Origin: Pseudomonas sichuanensis
GTDB taxonomy: Bacteria; Pseudomonadota; Gammaproteobacteria; Pseudomonadales; Pseudomonadaceae
Assembly: GCF_003231305.1 (NCBI RefSeq)
Contig: NZ_QKVM01000023.1
Coordinates: 22,628 to 86,627 of the forward strand
Reading direction: 5' to 3'
DNA: 64,000 nucleotides
The notes beneath the pieces were generated by a model. It was not told the origin of the DNA. It made no database searches and saw only the letters and a list, made by a program, of their open reading frames with translations. Every line of letters begins with the position of its first letter. Position 1 is the stretch's first letter. Below, piece by piece: positions 1 through 8,573 of the stretch. The translations under genes were made by a program, and so were the position numbers.

Positions 1-231
1 CTCGATGGTCTGGCCCTGGGCCTGCTGTGCGGTGTTCTGTACCGGTGGCACGGGCTGGGCGGGCGGCGGGGTCTGCTCGGCCGGCTTGGTTTCTTCTTCG
101 TTCATGGCCTTGCGAAAGCCCTTGATCGATTCGCCCAGGTCGCTGCCGAAGTTCTTCAGCTTCTTGGTGCCGAATACCAGTACCACCACGACCAGCAGGA
201 CGATCCAGTGTTTCCAGTCGAAAATGCCCAT
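1..231 (-). CDS. tatA: Sec-independent protein translocase subunit TatA (3' end outside window)
   Basis: TatA forms the size-variable channel of the twin-arginine pathway, which exports folded proteins across the inner membrane. Visible are 77 residues from the start MGIFDWKHW: a single N-terminal membrane helix (about residues 8-21, [11 protein letters not shown]), the hinge, an amphipathic helix ([19 protein letters not shown]), then an acidic and Pro/Gln-rich tail. The gene runs off the left edge, so its last residues and any tatB-tatC are not seen. It is the last member of a minus-strand run ubiE-ubiJ-ubiB-hisI-hisE-tatA, separated from hisE by a REP pair. The his-tat arrangement is typical of Pseudomonas. 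Confidence 0.93.
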   Translation of the reverse strand, partial: MGIFDWKHWIVLLVVVVLVFGTKKLKNFGSDLGESIKGFRKAMNEEETKPAEQTPPPAQPVPPVQNTAQQAQGQTIE

Positions 232-295
232 CTCAAACTCCTGAAATTGTGTGTCGGCCAGCGAGACCGATCAAGCGCCTACAGGCCATGCAGGA

Positions 296-400
296 CCTGT
301 GGGAGCGGGTTCATCGGGGCGCCGAACCGCCGCGAATACGGGTGAAACCATTGCCCGGCATTGCGGCGCCTGCTTCGCGGGTGAACCCGCTCCCACAGGG
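296..400. repeat. REP pair, GGGT(T/G)A stem class, between hisE and tatA
   Basis: Two inverted copies of a REP-like unit. The right copy (about 373-400) is intact, with stem GCGGGTgaACCCGC followed by TCCCACAG. The left copy (about 296-325) keeps CTGTGGGAGCGGGTT but its distal stem arm has decayed (ATCGGGGCG). Confidence 0.8.
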
Positions 401-411
401 GCTGTGATAAG

Positions 412-747
412 TCAGGCAGACGGCTGTCGCGCCGCCTTCTCGTCGTGGCCGGACAGCCCGAACCGGCGATCCAGTTCGTCCAGCACCGCCTGCGGGTGTT
501 GGCCCAGCGCGCTGAGCATGACCAGGCTATGAAACCACAGGTCGGCGGTCTCATAGATGACATCGCTGTAATCCTTGCTGGCGGCGGCATCCTTGGCGGC
601 GATGATGGTCTCGATCGATTCTTCGCCGAGTTTCTCGAGGATCTTGTTCAGGCCCTTGTGATAGAGGCTGGCCACATAGCTGCTGTCGGGGGCTGCTTGC
701 TTGCGTTCTTCCAGCACTTCGGCGAGGCGGTTCAGCGTGTCGCTCAT
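412..747 (-). CDS. hisE: Phosphoribosyl-ATP pyrophosphatase
   Basis: HisE hydrolyses phosphoribosyl-ATP to phosphoribosyl-AMP and pyrophosphate, the second step of histidine biosynthesis in the cytoplasm. The 111-residue product has the all-alpha MazG-like fold signature: the acidic stretch [13 protein letters not shown] and the downstream YETADLWFH, which provide the metal-binding acidic residues. The frame stays open upstream, but the start MSDTLNRL lies 2 bases beyond the hisI stop, gives the usual family length, and fits translational coupling to hisI. Pseudomonas keeps hisE and hisI as separate genes, whereas enterobacteria fuse them. Confidence 0.95.
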   Translation of the reverse strand: MSDTLNRLAEVLEERKQAAPDSSYVASLYHKGLNKILEKLGEESIETIIAAKDAAASKDYSDVIYETADLWFHSLVMLSALGQHPQAVLDELDRRFGLSGHDEKAARQPSA

Positions 748-749
748 GT

Positions 750-1142
750 TCAGTGTCCTGCGCTGTAGATGGCGTCCGGGTCCTTCAGGACCGGATCGAC
801 GATTTTCCACTGGCCGTCTTCGAAGACGCGGTAGAAGCAACTTTCGCGGCCGGTATGACAGGCGATATGGCCCAACTGCTCGACCATCAGGATGATCACG
901 TCGGCGTCGCAGTCCAGGCGCATTTCGTGCAGCTTTTGCACATGGCCCGACTCTTCGCCCTTGCGCCACAGCTTGCCCCGCGAGCGCGACCAGTAGATGG
1001 CGCGGTTTTCGGCGGCGGTCAGCACGAGGGATTCACGGTTCATCCAGGCCATCATCAGCACGCGCCCGGTCTTGTGGTCCTGGGCGATAGCCGGTACCAG
1101 GCCATCGCTGTTCCACTTGATCTCGTCCAGCCAGTCTTTCAT
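750..1142 (-). CDS. hisI: Phosphoribosyl-AMP cyclohydrolase
   Basis: HisI opens the adenine ring of phosphoribosyl-AMP, the third step of histidine biosynthesis. The 130-residue protein carries the Mg/Zn-binding cluster RLDCDAD (Cys and Asp ligands) and the second cysteine motif CHTGRESCF, both diagnostic of this metalloenzyme. The start [10 protein letters not shown] was preferred over a start four codons upstream (MEST) because it gives the usual length. The stop lies 2 bases before hisE, so the two are probably co-translated. The gene follows ubiB on the same strand with a gap of about 70 bp. Confidence 0.95.
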   Translation of the reverse strand: MKDWLDEIKWNSDGLVPAIAQDHKTGRVLMMAWMNRESLVLTAAENRAIYWSRSRGKLWRKGEESGHVQKLHEMRLDCDADVIILMVEQLGHIACHTGRESCFYRVFEDGQWKIVDPVLKDPDAIYSAGH

Positions 1143-1215
1143 CGTCGACTCCAAACCGGGCCCGCTCCCGTACCGGGCCCCTGTGCGCTAGTGTGCCAGC
1201 CAGCCGCGCGGCTGG

Positions 1216-2829
1216 CTATCGGCGCACGATCAGGTACAAGCCTGCGGCCAGCATCAGCCAGGCCGGCCACGCCGCCGGGGCGCTCAGGCTCACGGCGCCG
1301 GCGGCGAGCGTGGCACCGCCGGCCAGCAGGCCGGCACCGAGCAGGCGCAGCGCCCAGTTGTCGCCCTGGCGCCGGCGCTCGGGCAGCTGCGGGTCGTGCA
1401 GGTGCGGCTGCGACAGGCGTTCGAGCAGGTCGCGGGTCATGTCGGCCAGGTGCGGCAGTTGCTCGGCCTGGCTGTACAGGTTGCCGAACACCGCCTTGGG
1501 GCTCATGCGCTCGCGCATCCAGCGTTCGAGGAACGGCTTGGCGGTGCTCCACAGGTCCAGGTCGGGGTACAGCTGGCGGCCCAGGCCTTCGATGTTGAGC
1601 AGGGTCTTCTGCAGCAGCACCAGCTGCGGCTGGACTTCCATGTTGAAGCGCCGGGCGGTCTGGAACAGGCGCATCAGCACCTGGCCGAAGGAGATGTCCT
1701 TGAGCGGTTTTTCGAAGATCGGCTCGCACACGGTGCGGATCGCCGCTTCGAACTCGTTGACCTTGGTCTGCGCCGGTACCCAGCCCGAGTCGATGTGCAG
1801 TTGCGCCACGCGGCGGTAATCGCGCTTGAAGAAGGCGATCAGGTTGCGCGCCAGGTAGTCCTGGTCCTCGGCGGTGAGGCTGCCGACGATGCCGCAGTCG
1901 ATGGCGATGTACTGCGGGCTCCACGGCTTGACCGTGCTGACGAAGATGTTGCCCGGGTGCATGTCGGCGTGGAAGAAGCTGTCGCGGAACACCTGGGTGA
2001 AGAACACCTCGACACCGCGCTCGGCAAGCAGCTTCATGTCGGTGCGCTGGTCGGCCAGGGTGGCCATGTCGGTGACCGGCACCCCGTAGATGCGCTCCAT
2101 GACCAGCACCTTGGGCCGGCAGAAGTCCCAGTACACCTGGGGCACGTACATCAGCTCCGAACCTTCGAAGTTGCGCCGCAGCTGGCTGGCGTTGGCCGCC
2201 TCGCGCAGCAGGTCGAGCTCGTCGTAGATGGTCTTTTCGTAGTCGCCGACGATCTCTACCGGGTGAAGGCGGCGGGCATCGGCCGAGGCGCGCTCGGCGG
2301 CCTTGGCGATCAGGAACAGCCAGGCCAGGTCCTGGGCGATCACCGGCTTCAGGCCCGGGCGCACCACCTTGACCACCACTTCCTCGCCGCTTTTCAGGCG
2401 TGCGGCATGCACCTGGGCGACCGAAGCGGAGGCCAGCGGCTCGACGTCGAAGCGGCTGAACACCTCGCCAACCTTGGCCCCCAGCTGCTCTTCGATCAGC
2501 GCCACGGCGTGCTGCGGGTCGAACGGCGGCACCCGGTCCTGCAGCAGCATCAGCTCGTCGGCGATGTCGGTGGGCAGCAGGTCACGGCGGGTGGACAGCA
2601 GCTGGCCGAACTTGATGAAGATCGGCCCCAGGTCCTGCAGCGCCAAGCGCATGCGCGCACCACGGCTGAGCTCGAGGGGTTTGCGCGGCAGCCAGCGCCA
2701 GGGCATCAGCAGGCGCAGGCTGGCCAGCCACCAGGGCAGCAGGGGCTGTTCGAACAGCAGGTCATCGAGGCGGTAGCGGATCACGACGCGCTGGATGCGC
2801 AACAGACGGCGGACGGCGAGCAGCTTCAT
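1216..2829 (-). CDS. ubiB: Ubiquinone biosynthesis regulatory protein kinase-like UbiB
   Basis: UbiB belongs to the ABC1/ADCK atypical kinase family and is needed for ubiquinone synthesis; it acts at the inner membrane, probably by extracting or presenting lipid precursors. The 537-residue sequence shows the family KxGQ motif (KFGQ, residues 73-76), the Ala-rich nucleotide loop in [10 protein letters not shown], the catalytic-loop-like HADMHPGN, and IDCG in the position of DFG. Two C-terminal hydrophobic helices (about 490-535) would anchor it in the membrane. Its start overlaps the ubiJ stop by 4 bases, making ubiE-ubiJ-ubiB a tightly coupled operon. Confidence 0.95.
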   Translation of the reverse strand: MKLLAVRRLLRIQRVVIRYRLDDLLFEQPLLPWWLASLRLLMPWRWLPRKPLELSRGARMRLALQDLGPIFIKFGQLLSTRRDLLPTDIADELMLLQDRVPPFDPQHAVALIEEQLGAKVGEVFSRFDVEPLASASVAQVHAARLKSGEEVVVKVVRPGLKPVIAQDLAWLFLIAKAAERASADARRLHPVEIVGDYEKTIYDELDLLREAANASQLRRNFEGSELMYVPQVYWDFCRPKVLVMERIYGVPVTDMATLADQRTDMKLLAERGVEVFFTQVFRDSFFHADMHPGNIFVSTVKPWSPQYIAIDCGIVGSLTAEDQDYLARNLIAFFKRDYRRVAQLHIDSGWVPAQTKVNEFEAAIRTVCEPIFEKPLKDISFGQVLMRLFQTARRFNMEVQPQLVLLQKTLLNIEGLGRQLYPDLDLWSTAKPFLERWMRERMSPKAVFGNLYSQAEQLPHLADMTRDLLERLSQPHLHDPQLPERRRQGDNWALRLLGAGLLAGGATLAAGAVSLSAPAAWPAWLMLAAGLYLIVRR

Positions 2830-3449
2830 GCGTTATCGCTGGTATCAAGAGTGTGGGCGAGGCGGCGCAGGCGCGCCTCGAGACGTTCGATGTCGACTTT
2901 CAGCGCATCGAGTTCGCTGAACGCCGCTTCGGCTTCGCGTTTGCCGACCAGGGTGCGGGACTCTTCGGCCAGATACTCGGAGAGATTCTGGCTGAAACGG
3001 GCCAGGCCTTGCCTGGTCCAGCGCGCGCGCAGGCGCACGTGGCCGGCGAGCAGTGCGGTGGGTACCGGGCCGAGCCAGCGTTGCAGCTCGTGTTCCCAGT
3101 CCAGCTCCAGGTCCTGCAGCACCGCGACCAGGTCGAGCAGCGCGGCGCTGTCGCCGTGCAGTTCGACCTGCGGGCTGTGCAGCACGGCGCTCTTGTCCTT
3201 GCTCAGGGCCAACTGGGCCAGGCGCCCGGCCGGGGCGCGCAGGGTGCAATCGACCTCGCCCTCCCAGTGGGCGGCCAGCATCAGGCCTTCTTCATCGGGC
3301 AGCACGAACAGCTTGAGGGCCGGCTGCACGCAGTCGATCTCGATGACCTGGCCCTCCAGCGCGGCCAGCCGCGGCAGTGCCGTGCTGTCCATGCGCAGGA
3401 CCCGGTTGAGGCCGTGTTCGACGCTGGCGAGAAGGCCGGCCAGGAGCAT
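2826..3449 (-). CDS. ubiJ: Ubiquinone biosynthesis accessory factor UbiJ (SCP2 domain)
   Basis: UbiJ is a lipid-binding accessory protein of the soluble Ubi complex that handles hydrophobic ubiquinone intermediates. The 207-residue product has an N-terminal SCP2-type sterol-carrier domain (about residues 10-115) and a charged C-terminal coiled coil (about 165-205, [17 protein letters not shown]). It overlaps ubiE by one base upstream and ubiB by 4 bases downstream, so the three genes are translationally linked. Assignment rests on the fold pattern and on the conserved ubiE-ubiJ-ubiB order. Confidence 0.92.
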   Translation of the reverse strand: MLLAGLLASVEHGLNRVLRMDSTALPRLAALEGQVIEIDCVQPALKLFVLPDEEGLMLAAHWEGEVDCTLRAPAGRLAQLALSKDKSAVLHSPQVELHGDSAALLDLVAVLQDLELDWEHELQRWLGPVPTALLAGHVRLRARWTRQGLARFSQNLSEYLAEESRTLVGKREAEAAFSELDALKVDIERLEARLRRLAHTLDTSDNA

Positions 3450-4219
3450 CAGGGTTTGATCCCCCGGTGCACGGCGACGATGCCGCTGGTCATGTTGTGG
3501 TAGGTGACGCGGTCGAAGCCGGCCTCGACCATCATGCTCTTGAGCGTTTCCTGGTCGGGGTGCATGCGGATCGATTCGGCGAGGTAGCGGTAGCTCTCGG
3601 AGTCGTTGGTGATCAGCTTGCCGGCCAGTGGCATGAAGGCGAACGAGTAGGCGTCGTAGGCCTTGGACATCAGCTTGTTGGTGGGCTTGGAGAATTCCAG
3701 TATCAACAGCCGGCCGCCGGGCTTGAGCACGCGCAGCATCGAGCGAATGGCTTCGTCCTTGTGCGTCACGTTGCGCAGGCCGAAGGCGATGGTCACGCAG
3801 TCGAAGTGGTTGTCCGGGAACGGCAGCTTCTCGGCGTCGGCCTGGACGAACTCGATGTTGCTGGCCACGCCACGGTCGAGCAAACGGTCACGGCCGACTT
3901 TGAGCATCGAATCGTTGATGTCGGCCAGCACCACCTGGCCGGTCGGGCCGACCAGGCGCGAGAATTTGGCCGCCAGGTCGCCGGTACCGCCGGCGATGTC
4001 CAGCACCCGGTTGCCGCTGCGCACGCCGGACAGCTCGATGGTGAAGCGCTTCCACAGGCGGTGCATGCCGCCGGACAGCACGTCGTTCATCAGGTCGTAC
4101 TTGGCGGCGACGGAGTGGAAGACCTCGGCGACTTTCTTCGCCTTCTGGCTCTCGGGCACGTCCTGGTAGCCGAAGTGGGTGGTGGGTTCGGCGTGGTCGC
4201 CTTTGCGCTGGTCGGTCAT
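3449..4219 (-). CDS. ubiE: Ubiquinone/menaquinone C-methyltransferase UbiE
   Basis: UbiE is a SAM-dependent C-methyltransferase of ubiquinone biosynthesis (and of menaquinone where made). The 256-residue sequence contains the class I SAM-binding motif [12 protein letters not shown] at residues 72-83, the family signature [18 protein letters not shown], and the post-motif [12 protein letters not shown]. It is the first gene of ubiE-ubiJ-ubiB-hisI-hisE-tatA. A plausible sigma-70 promoter lies just upstream (4248-4276), divergent from the small PHA granule-region gene. Confidence 0.97.
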   Translation of the reverse strand: MTDQRKGDHAEPTTHFGYQDVPESQKAKKVAEVFHSVAAKYDLMNDVLSGGMHRLWKRFTIELSGVRSGNRVLDIAGGTGDLAAKFSRLVGPTGQVVLADINDSMLKVGRDRLLDRGVASNIEFVQADAEKLPFPDNHFDCVTIAFGLRNVTHKDEAIRSMLRVLKPGGRLLILEFSKPTNKLMSKAYDAYSFAFMPLAGKLITNDSESYRYLAESIRMHPDQETLKSMMVEAGFDRVTYHNMTSGIVAVHRGIKP

Positions 4220-4247
4220 TTCGCTTCACCAGAAAAAAATTACCGCC

Positions 4248-4276
4248 ATTCTAGGGGCATCGGGCGGATTTGTCTT
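4248..4276 (-). promoter_or_regulatory. Candidate sigma-70 promoter of ubiE
   Basis: On the minus strand AAGACA (4276-4271) is followed after 17 bases by TAGAAT (4253-4248), 4/6 and 5/6 matches to the sigma-70 boxes. It lies about 30 bp upstream of the ubiE start. Inferred from sequence only. Confidence 0.45.
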
Positions 4277-4344
4277 CGCGGGGTGTGCCGTGGCGGGGTG
4301 GCGGGCATAATGGCGATTATGTCTACATCAGCAGGAACACCCGC

Positions 4345-4620
4345 ATGACCCAGATCAGCGTCGAACGCAAACACTCCCTCGGCCGCGAAGCCGCCCGCGC
4401 CAAGGCCGAAGCGCTGGTGGACAAGCTCAGCCGCGAATACGACCTCAAGGCCAGCTGGAACGGCGACCGGGTCGACGTGACCCGCAGCGGCGCCAATGGC
4501 AGCGTGCACATCTTTGACGACAGCATCCGCGTCGAGCTCAAGCTGGGCATGATGCTGTCGATGATGGGCGGCACCATCAAGGGCGAGATCGAGCGGGCGC
4601 TGGACAAAGCCCTGGCCTGA
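4345..4620 (+). CDS. Polyhydroxyalkanoic acid system family protein (granule-region protein)
   Basis: A 91-residue protein of the small family found beside pha genes in pseudomonads; its molecular role is not established. It begins MTQISVERKHSLGREAARAKAE, has an N-terminal helix rich in Ala/Lys/Arg, then a strand-rich middle (WNGDRVDVTRSG, GSVHIFDDSIRVELKLG) and a C-terminal helix (IKGEIERALDKAL). It is soluble with no signal peptide. It sits between ubiE (divergent) and phaI (same strand, 239 bp downstream), which supports a link to granule metabolism. The start chosen is the last ATG that keeps the conserved N terminus. Confidence 0.75.
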   Translation: MTQISVERKHSLGREAARAKAEALVDKLSREYDLKASWNGDRVDVTRSGANGSVHIFDDSIRVELKLGMMLSMMGGTIKGEIERALDKALA

Positions 4621-4655
4621 GGCCGCGAGGTCCTTGCTGTTTGCGCGAGCAGGCT

Positions 4656-4729
4656 TTGTGGGAGCGGGCTTGCCCCGCGATAGCGATTGCCGGGGCTGGC
4701 GCTATCGCGGGGCAAGCCCGCTCCCACAA
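4656..4729. repeat. REP pair, GCGGG-gcaag-CCCGC class
   Basis: Inverted pair of units GTGGGAGCGGGCTTGCCCC / GGGGCAAGCCCGCTCCCAC with a GC-rich 15-20 base spacer, located just after the granule-region gene and before the phaI promoter region. Confidence 0.9.
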
Positions 4730-4820
4730 TACCCGCACGCACTAATCCCGCATCGCCGCACCTTAGGGTGAGGATTCTAATTATTCCGCCTACCTTCACG
4801 CTCAAGCCCTACCACCCTGG

Positions 4821-4845
4821 GCTCATCCTCCCTCCCCAAATGAGC
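4821..4845 (+). promoter_or_regulatory. Inverted repeat immediately upstream of the phaI ribosome-binding site
   Basis: GCTCAT (4821-4826) and ATGAGC (4840-4845) are exact inverted arms separated by 13 bases, spanning 25 bp in all. They end 3 bases before the Shine-Dalgarno-like GAGG (4848-4851) of phaI. PhaD is known to act at the phaI promoter in P. putida, but whether this repeat is its site is only a guess; it could also be an RNA hairpin controlling translation. Confidence 0.35.
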
Positions 4846-4859
4846 ATGAGGTACAGAGC

Positions 4860-5276
4860 ATGGCCAAAGTGAATCTCAAGCAGGACGACGCCCAGGGCAC
4901 CCTGGGCGAAGTGCGCGGCTACGCGCGCAAGATCTGGCTGGCGGGCATCGGCGCTTACGCCCGTGTCGGCCAGGAAGGCTCCGACTACTTCAAGGAACTG
5001 GTCAAGGCCGGTGAAGGCGTCGAGAAGCGTGGCAAGAAACGCATCGATAAAGAACTCGATGCGGCCAATCACCAGCTCGACGAAGCTGGCCAGGAAGTGA
5101 CCCGCGTGCGGGGCAAGGTCGAGGTCCAGCTGGACAAAATCGAGAAAGCCTTCGACGAGCGCGTCGGCCGCGCCTTGAATCGCCTCGGCATTCCGTCTAA
5201 ACATGACGTTGAGGCGTTGTCCATCAAGCTTGAACAGCTGCACGAGCTGCTCGAGCGCGTCGCGCACAAACCATAA
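4860..5276 (+). CDS. phaI: Polyhydroxyalkanoate granule-associated phasin PhaI
   Basis: PhaI is a small phasin that coats medium-chain-length PHA granules. The 138-residue protein holds the phasin core motif ARKIWLAGIGAYARVGQEG (about residues 22-40), a highly charged helical middle (EKRGKKRIDKELDAANHQL) and a C-terminal leucine-rich amphipathic helix (IKLEQLHELLERV) suited to oligomerisation. PhaF, 10 bp downstream, repeats the same core, so the two are paralogues in one operon (phaI-phaF), convergent with the phaC1 operon. A GAGG ribosome-binding site lies 8 bases upstream of the ATG. Confidence 0.93.
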   Translation: MAKVNLKQDDAQGTLGEVRGYARKIWLAGIGAYARVGQEGSDYFKELVKAGEGVEKRGKKRIDKELDAANHQLDEAGQEVTRVRGKVEVQLDKIEKAFDERVGRALNRLGIPSKHDVEALSIKLEQLHELLERVAHKP

Positions 5277-5286
5277 GGAGAGCAGG

Positions 5287-6018
5287 ATGGCTGGCAAGAA
5301 GAACACCGAGAAAGAAGGCAGCTCCTGGATCGGCGGAATCGAGAAGTACTCCCGCAAGATCTGGTTGGCTGGCCTGGGTATCTATTCCAAGGTCGACCAG
5401 GACGGTCCGAAGCTGTTCGATTCGCTGGTAAAGGATGGCGAGAAAGCCGAGAAGCAGGCGAAGAAAAGCGTCGACTCGGCAGCCGACTCGGCCAAGTCCG
5501 CCACCACCTCGCGGGTATCGGACGTCAAGGAGCGCGCACTGGGCAAGTGGAGCGAGCTCGAAGAGGCCTTCGACAAGCGCCTGAACAGCGCCATCTCGCG
5601 CCTGGGCGTGCCAAGCCGCAACGAGATCAAGGCACTGCACCAGCAGGTCGATACGCTGACCAAGCAGATCGAGAAGCTGACCGGAGCTTCGGTCACGCCG
5701 GTGTCCAAGGCCGCCGCCAGCAAGACGGCTGCCAAGCCACTGGCCAAGGCAGCTGCCAAACCGGCCGGCAAGACCGCCGCGGCGAAACCTGCAGCCAAGC
5801 CTGCGGCTAAAACTGCTGCAGCCAAGCCGGCTGCTGCCAAGCCTGCGGCCAAGCCGGCAGCGGCGAAGAAGCCAGCAGTCAAGAAAGCACCTGCGGCCAA
5901 GCCTGCGGCAGCCAAGCCGGTAGCAGCGGCACCTGCCGCCACCGCCGCCCCGGCGCCGAGCGCGGCCCCGGCCAGCGCCACCCCGTCGGCACCGGTGAAC
6001 GTGGCCGCCCAGGCCTGA
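5287..6018 (+). CDS. phaF: Polyhydroxyalkanoate granule-associated phasin PhaF, histone-like tail
   Basis: PhaF is the major PHA granule protein in P. putida and also binds DNA, helping to distribute granules at cell division. Residues 1 to about 140 form the phasin domain (YSRKIWLAGLGIYSKVDQDG) with a leucine-zipper-like stretch (IKALHQQVDTLTKQIEKL). From about residue 145 the tail is made almost only of Ala, Lys and Pro with many AAKPAA repeats, like histone H1, ending in an Ala/Pro/Ser-rich segment without Lys. The start MAGKKNTEKEG has an AGGAG-type site 6 bases upstream; the frame is open further upstream but only as overlap with phaI. Confidence 0.95.
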   Translation: MAGKKNTEKEGSSWIGGIEKYSRKIWLAGLGIYSKVDQDGPKLFDSLVKDGEKAEKQAKKSVDSAADSAKSATTSRVSDVKERALGKWSELEEAFDKRLNSAISRLGVPSRNEIKALHQQVDTLTKQIEKLTGASVTPVSKAAASKTAAKPLAKAAAKPAGKTAAAKPAAKPAAKTAAAKPAAAKPAAKPAAAKKPAVKKAPAAKPAAAKPVAAAPAATAAPAPSAAPASATPSAPVNVAAQA

Positions 6019-6032
6019 TACCGCGTCGCCTT

Positions 6033-6091
6033 CATCGCGGGGCAAGCCCGCTCCCACGCGTACACCGTGGGAGCGGGCTTGCCCCGCGATC
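6033..6091. repeat. REP pair between convergent phaF and phaD
   Basis: Two inverted GCGGG-gcaag-CCCGC units nearly back to back (6033-6058 and 6067-6091) fill the gap between the phaF and phaD stop codons. A transcript from either side would fold this into a long hairpin, so it may act as the shared 3' end of both operons. Confidence 0.9.
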
Positions 6092-6094
6092 ATT

Positions 6095-6709
6095 TCACCC
6101 CTCCAGATACCTCATCGCCAGCTGCTCAGCCGCCGTGCGCGCCGGCGCCTGCAAGTGCGGCGCCACCAGCATCATCACCTGGTACACCACCACCCCCACA
6201 TCGCCTTCACGCCCCAGTACCCGCTGGTAATCCAGCGAACAGATCAGGGTCAGGGCGATCTGTTCCACCAGTTGCCCCAAGGCTTGCGTTTCGCTGGTCA
6301 CCAGGCCCTGGCCCTTGAGGCTGGCCAGCAGCGCGGCGAGGGTGCGCTTGAGCGCGTTGATCAGGCTGCGCATGCCGCGCGCCAGCTTGGGCAGGCGCCC
6401 GGTGAGGTTGGACAGGTCCTGGAACAAGAAGCGGTACTGGGCCATGCGCTCGACGATCAGGTGCAGGAACAGCCAGTAGTCCTCGGCATCCAGGCGCACG
6501 TCCAGCGGTGGGTCGAGCAGCGGCATCAGCTGTTCTTCGAAGCGCTCGAACAGGCCGATCACCAGCGGCTCCTTGCCGTGGAAGTGGTAGTACAGGTTGC
6601 CTGGGCTGATCCCCAGTTCGTTGGCGATCTCCAGGGTCGAGACGTTGGGCTCGCCCTGGCGGTTGAACAGCAGCAGGGCGCATTCGAGGATGCGGTCGCG
6701 GGTCTTCAT
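6095..6709 (-). CDS. phaD: TetR-family regulator of PHA genes, PhaD
   Basis: PhaD is a TetR-type regulator that activates the phaC1 and phaI promoters in P. putida. The 204-residue product has an N-terminal helix-turn-helix (residues about 20-50, NVSTLEIANELGISPGNLYYHF, split here as NVSTLEIANELGI and SPGNLYYHF) and an all-helical ligand-binding C-terminal half. It lies 4 bp after the phaC2 stop and is the last gene of phaC1-phaZ-phaC2-phaD. The sequence alone does not reveal its effector; acyl-CoA-type intermediates have been suggested for the family. Confidence 0.95.
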   Translation of the reverse strand: MKTRDRILECALLLFNRQGEPNVSTLEIANELGISPGNLYYHFHGKEPLVIGLFERFEEQLMPLLDPPLDVRLDAEDYWLFLHLIVERMAQYRFLFQDLSNLTGRLPKLARGMRSLINALKRTLAALLASLKGQGLVTSETQALGQLVEQIALTLICSLDYQRVLGREGDVGVVVYQVMMLVAPHLQAPARTAAEQLAMRYLEG

Positions 6710-6713
6710 TCGG

Positions 6714-8396
6714 TCAGCGTGCCAGTACGTAGGTGCCTGGCGCGGGGCCCAGCGGTGGGTAGGTGGCGTTGCCCAGCTCGCTGCGCGGTGCCTTGAGCGT
6801 GCCGGAGCGCTGGCCTATCCACTCCAGCCATTGCGGCCACCAGCTGCCGTCGCGGCGCTCGGCATCGTAGAACCAGGCGCGCGGGTCGCCGGACAGCTTG
6901 GGGTTTTCCAGGTAGTAGGCCTTGGGGTTGCCGGGCGGGTTGATGATGCTCTGGATATGCCCGCTGTGCGACAGCACGAAGCGCCGCTCGCCACCCAGCA
7001 GCAGGGCCGAGCGGTACACCGCGTCCCAGGGGGTGATGTGGTCGTTGCTGCCAGCCACGGTGAAACTGTCCAGGTCGACCTGCTTGAGGTCGACGGGCGT
7101 ACCGCACACCTCCAGCCCGTCGGGGTGGGGCAAGGGGTTGTGCTTGAAGAAGTCCAGCAGGTCGCCGTGCAGGGCGGCCGGCAGGCGGGTGTTGTCGGCG
7201 TTCCAGTAGAGGATGTCGAAGGCCGGCGGGGTCTTGCCCATCAGGTAATTGTTGACCCAGTAGTTCCAGATCAGGTCGTTGGGCCGCATCCAGGCGAAGA
7301 TCCGTGCCACTTCACCGCCGTCGAGCACGCCGCGCTGATACGAACGGCGCTTGGCCGCCTCGAGGGTCTGTTCGTCGGCGAACAGGCTGGCGGGGCTGTC
7401 GAACTGGCTGTCGAGCAGGCTCACCAGGTAGGTGGCGCTGCGCACCTTGCGCAGTTGGTTCTTGGCTTGCAGGTGGCCCTGCAGCGCGGCCATGGTCAGG
7501 CCGCCGGCACAGGCGCCCATCAGGTTCGGGTCGCGGCTGGCGCTGATGCTGCGGCAGGCGTTGAGCGCTTCTTCGAGGGCCTGCACGTAGCTCGACAGCC
7601 CCCACTCGCGGTGGCGCGGGTCGGGGTTGCGCCAGCTGATCATGAACACCTGCAGGCCGTTCTTGAGCATGTACTGGACGAAGCTGTTGGTCGGGCTGAG
7701 GTCGAAGATGTAGTACTTGTTGATCTGCGGCGGCACTACCAGCACTGGCCGGGCGTACTGCTTTTCGCTCATCGGCTTGTACTGGATCAGCTCCAGCAGC
7801 TCATTGCGAAACACCACCGCGCCCGGCGTGGCGGCGAGGTTGCCGCCGACCTCGAAGGCGCGCTCGTCCACCTGGCGTGGCAGCCCGTCGTTGTGGCGCA
7901 GGTCGTCGAGCAAGTGGCCAACGCCACGCAGCAGGCTCTGGCCGCCGGTGTTGAGCAACTCCTTGACCGCCAGCGGGTTGAGCAGCGAGTTGCTCGGGGC
8001 GATGGCGTCGTTGATCAGATTGAACAGGAACTGCGCGCGCACGCGGTCGTCGTGGGACAGCGAGCTTTCCTCGACCCACAGGCGGGTCTGTTTCTGCCAG
8101 GCCAGGTAGGCCTGCAGGCTGCGCCGGTAGAACGGGTTCTGGCTCCAGGTGGGGTCGCTGAAGCGGCTGTCGCGGGCGTGCGGCTGGAATGGGGCGTCGC
8201 CGAGCATCACCCGGCCCAGGGTGCCGCCCAGCTCCAGCAAGTGTTTTGCCGTGTGCAACGGGTGGCGCAGGCCATGGCGGCCGACATGGCGAAGCGTCGA
8301 AAGCAGGTCGCGGCCGCGCAGGCCGGTGATGGCGTTGCGCACGTTCATGCTGGTGGCCGGGGCTGGTGTCGTCCCTGTTGCCGGTTTGTCTTTCAT
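6714..8396 (-). CDS. phaC2: Class II PHA synthase PhaC2
   Basis: PhaC2 polymerises (R)-3-hydroxyacyl-CoA into medium-chain-length PHA at the granule surface. The 560-residue sequence has the lipase-like nucleophile box GACAG with catalytic Cys296, and the alpha/beta-hydrolase Asp and His regions downstream (VAGSNDHITPWD and LSHSGHIQS). It aligns throughout with PhaC1 (for example ISWRNP and AWMRPNDLIWNYWVNNYL), so the two are an ancient duplication flanking phaZ. A REP pair lies between phaC2 and phaZ, which could separate their expression levels. Confidence 0.97.
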   Translation of the reverse strand: MKDKPATGTTPAPATSMNVRNAITGLRGRDLLSTLRHVGRHGLRHPLHTAKHLLELGGTLGRVMLGDAPFQPHARDSRFSDPTWSQNPFYRRSLQAYLAWQKQTRLWVEESSLSHDDRVRAQFLFNLINDAIAPSNSLLNPLAVKELLNTGGQSLLRGVGHLLDDLRHNDGLPRQVDERAFEVGGNLAATPGAVVFRNELLELIQYKPMSEKQYARPVLVVPPQINKYYIFDLSPTNSFVQYMLKNGLQVFMISWRNPDPRHREWGLSSYVQALEEALNACRSISASRDPNLMGACAGGLTMAALQGHLQAKNQLRKVRSATYLVSLLDSQFDSPASLFADEQTLEAAKRRSYQRGVLDGGEVARIFAWMRPNDLIWNYWVNNYLMGKTPPAFDILYWNADNTRLPAALHGDLLDFFKHNPLPHPDGLEVCGTPVDLKQVDLDSFTVAGSNDHITPWDAVYRSALLLGGERRFVLSHSGHIQSIINPPGNPKAYYLENPKLSGDPRAWFYDAERRDGSWWPQWLEWIGQRSGTLKAPRSELGNATYPPLGPAPGTYVLAR

Positions 8397-8469
8397 GCCA
8401 ACACTCCATCGTTATAGCAATCGGGCCGGTTTGGTGGTGCTGCGCATCACTGCCTGACCCACCAGAGAC

Positions 8470-8557
8470 CTGTGGGAGCGGCTTTAGCCGCGAACACCGG
8501 CGTAGCCGGTGCCATTCACCGTGTCGCTTGCTTCGCGGCTAAAGCCGCTCCCACAGA
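8470..8557. repeat. REP pair, GCGGCT-aa-AGCCGC class, between phaZ and phaC2
   Basis: Inverted units (8470-8494 and 8533-8557) with stem GCGGCT/AGCCGC and conserved flank TCCCACAG, around a second small GCCGGTG/CACCGGC-like hairpin in the spacer. The only member of this stem class in the window. Confidence 0.85.
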
Positions 8558-8573
8558 CGCCAGCGTGTCTGCA

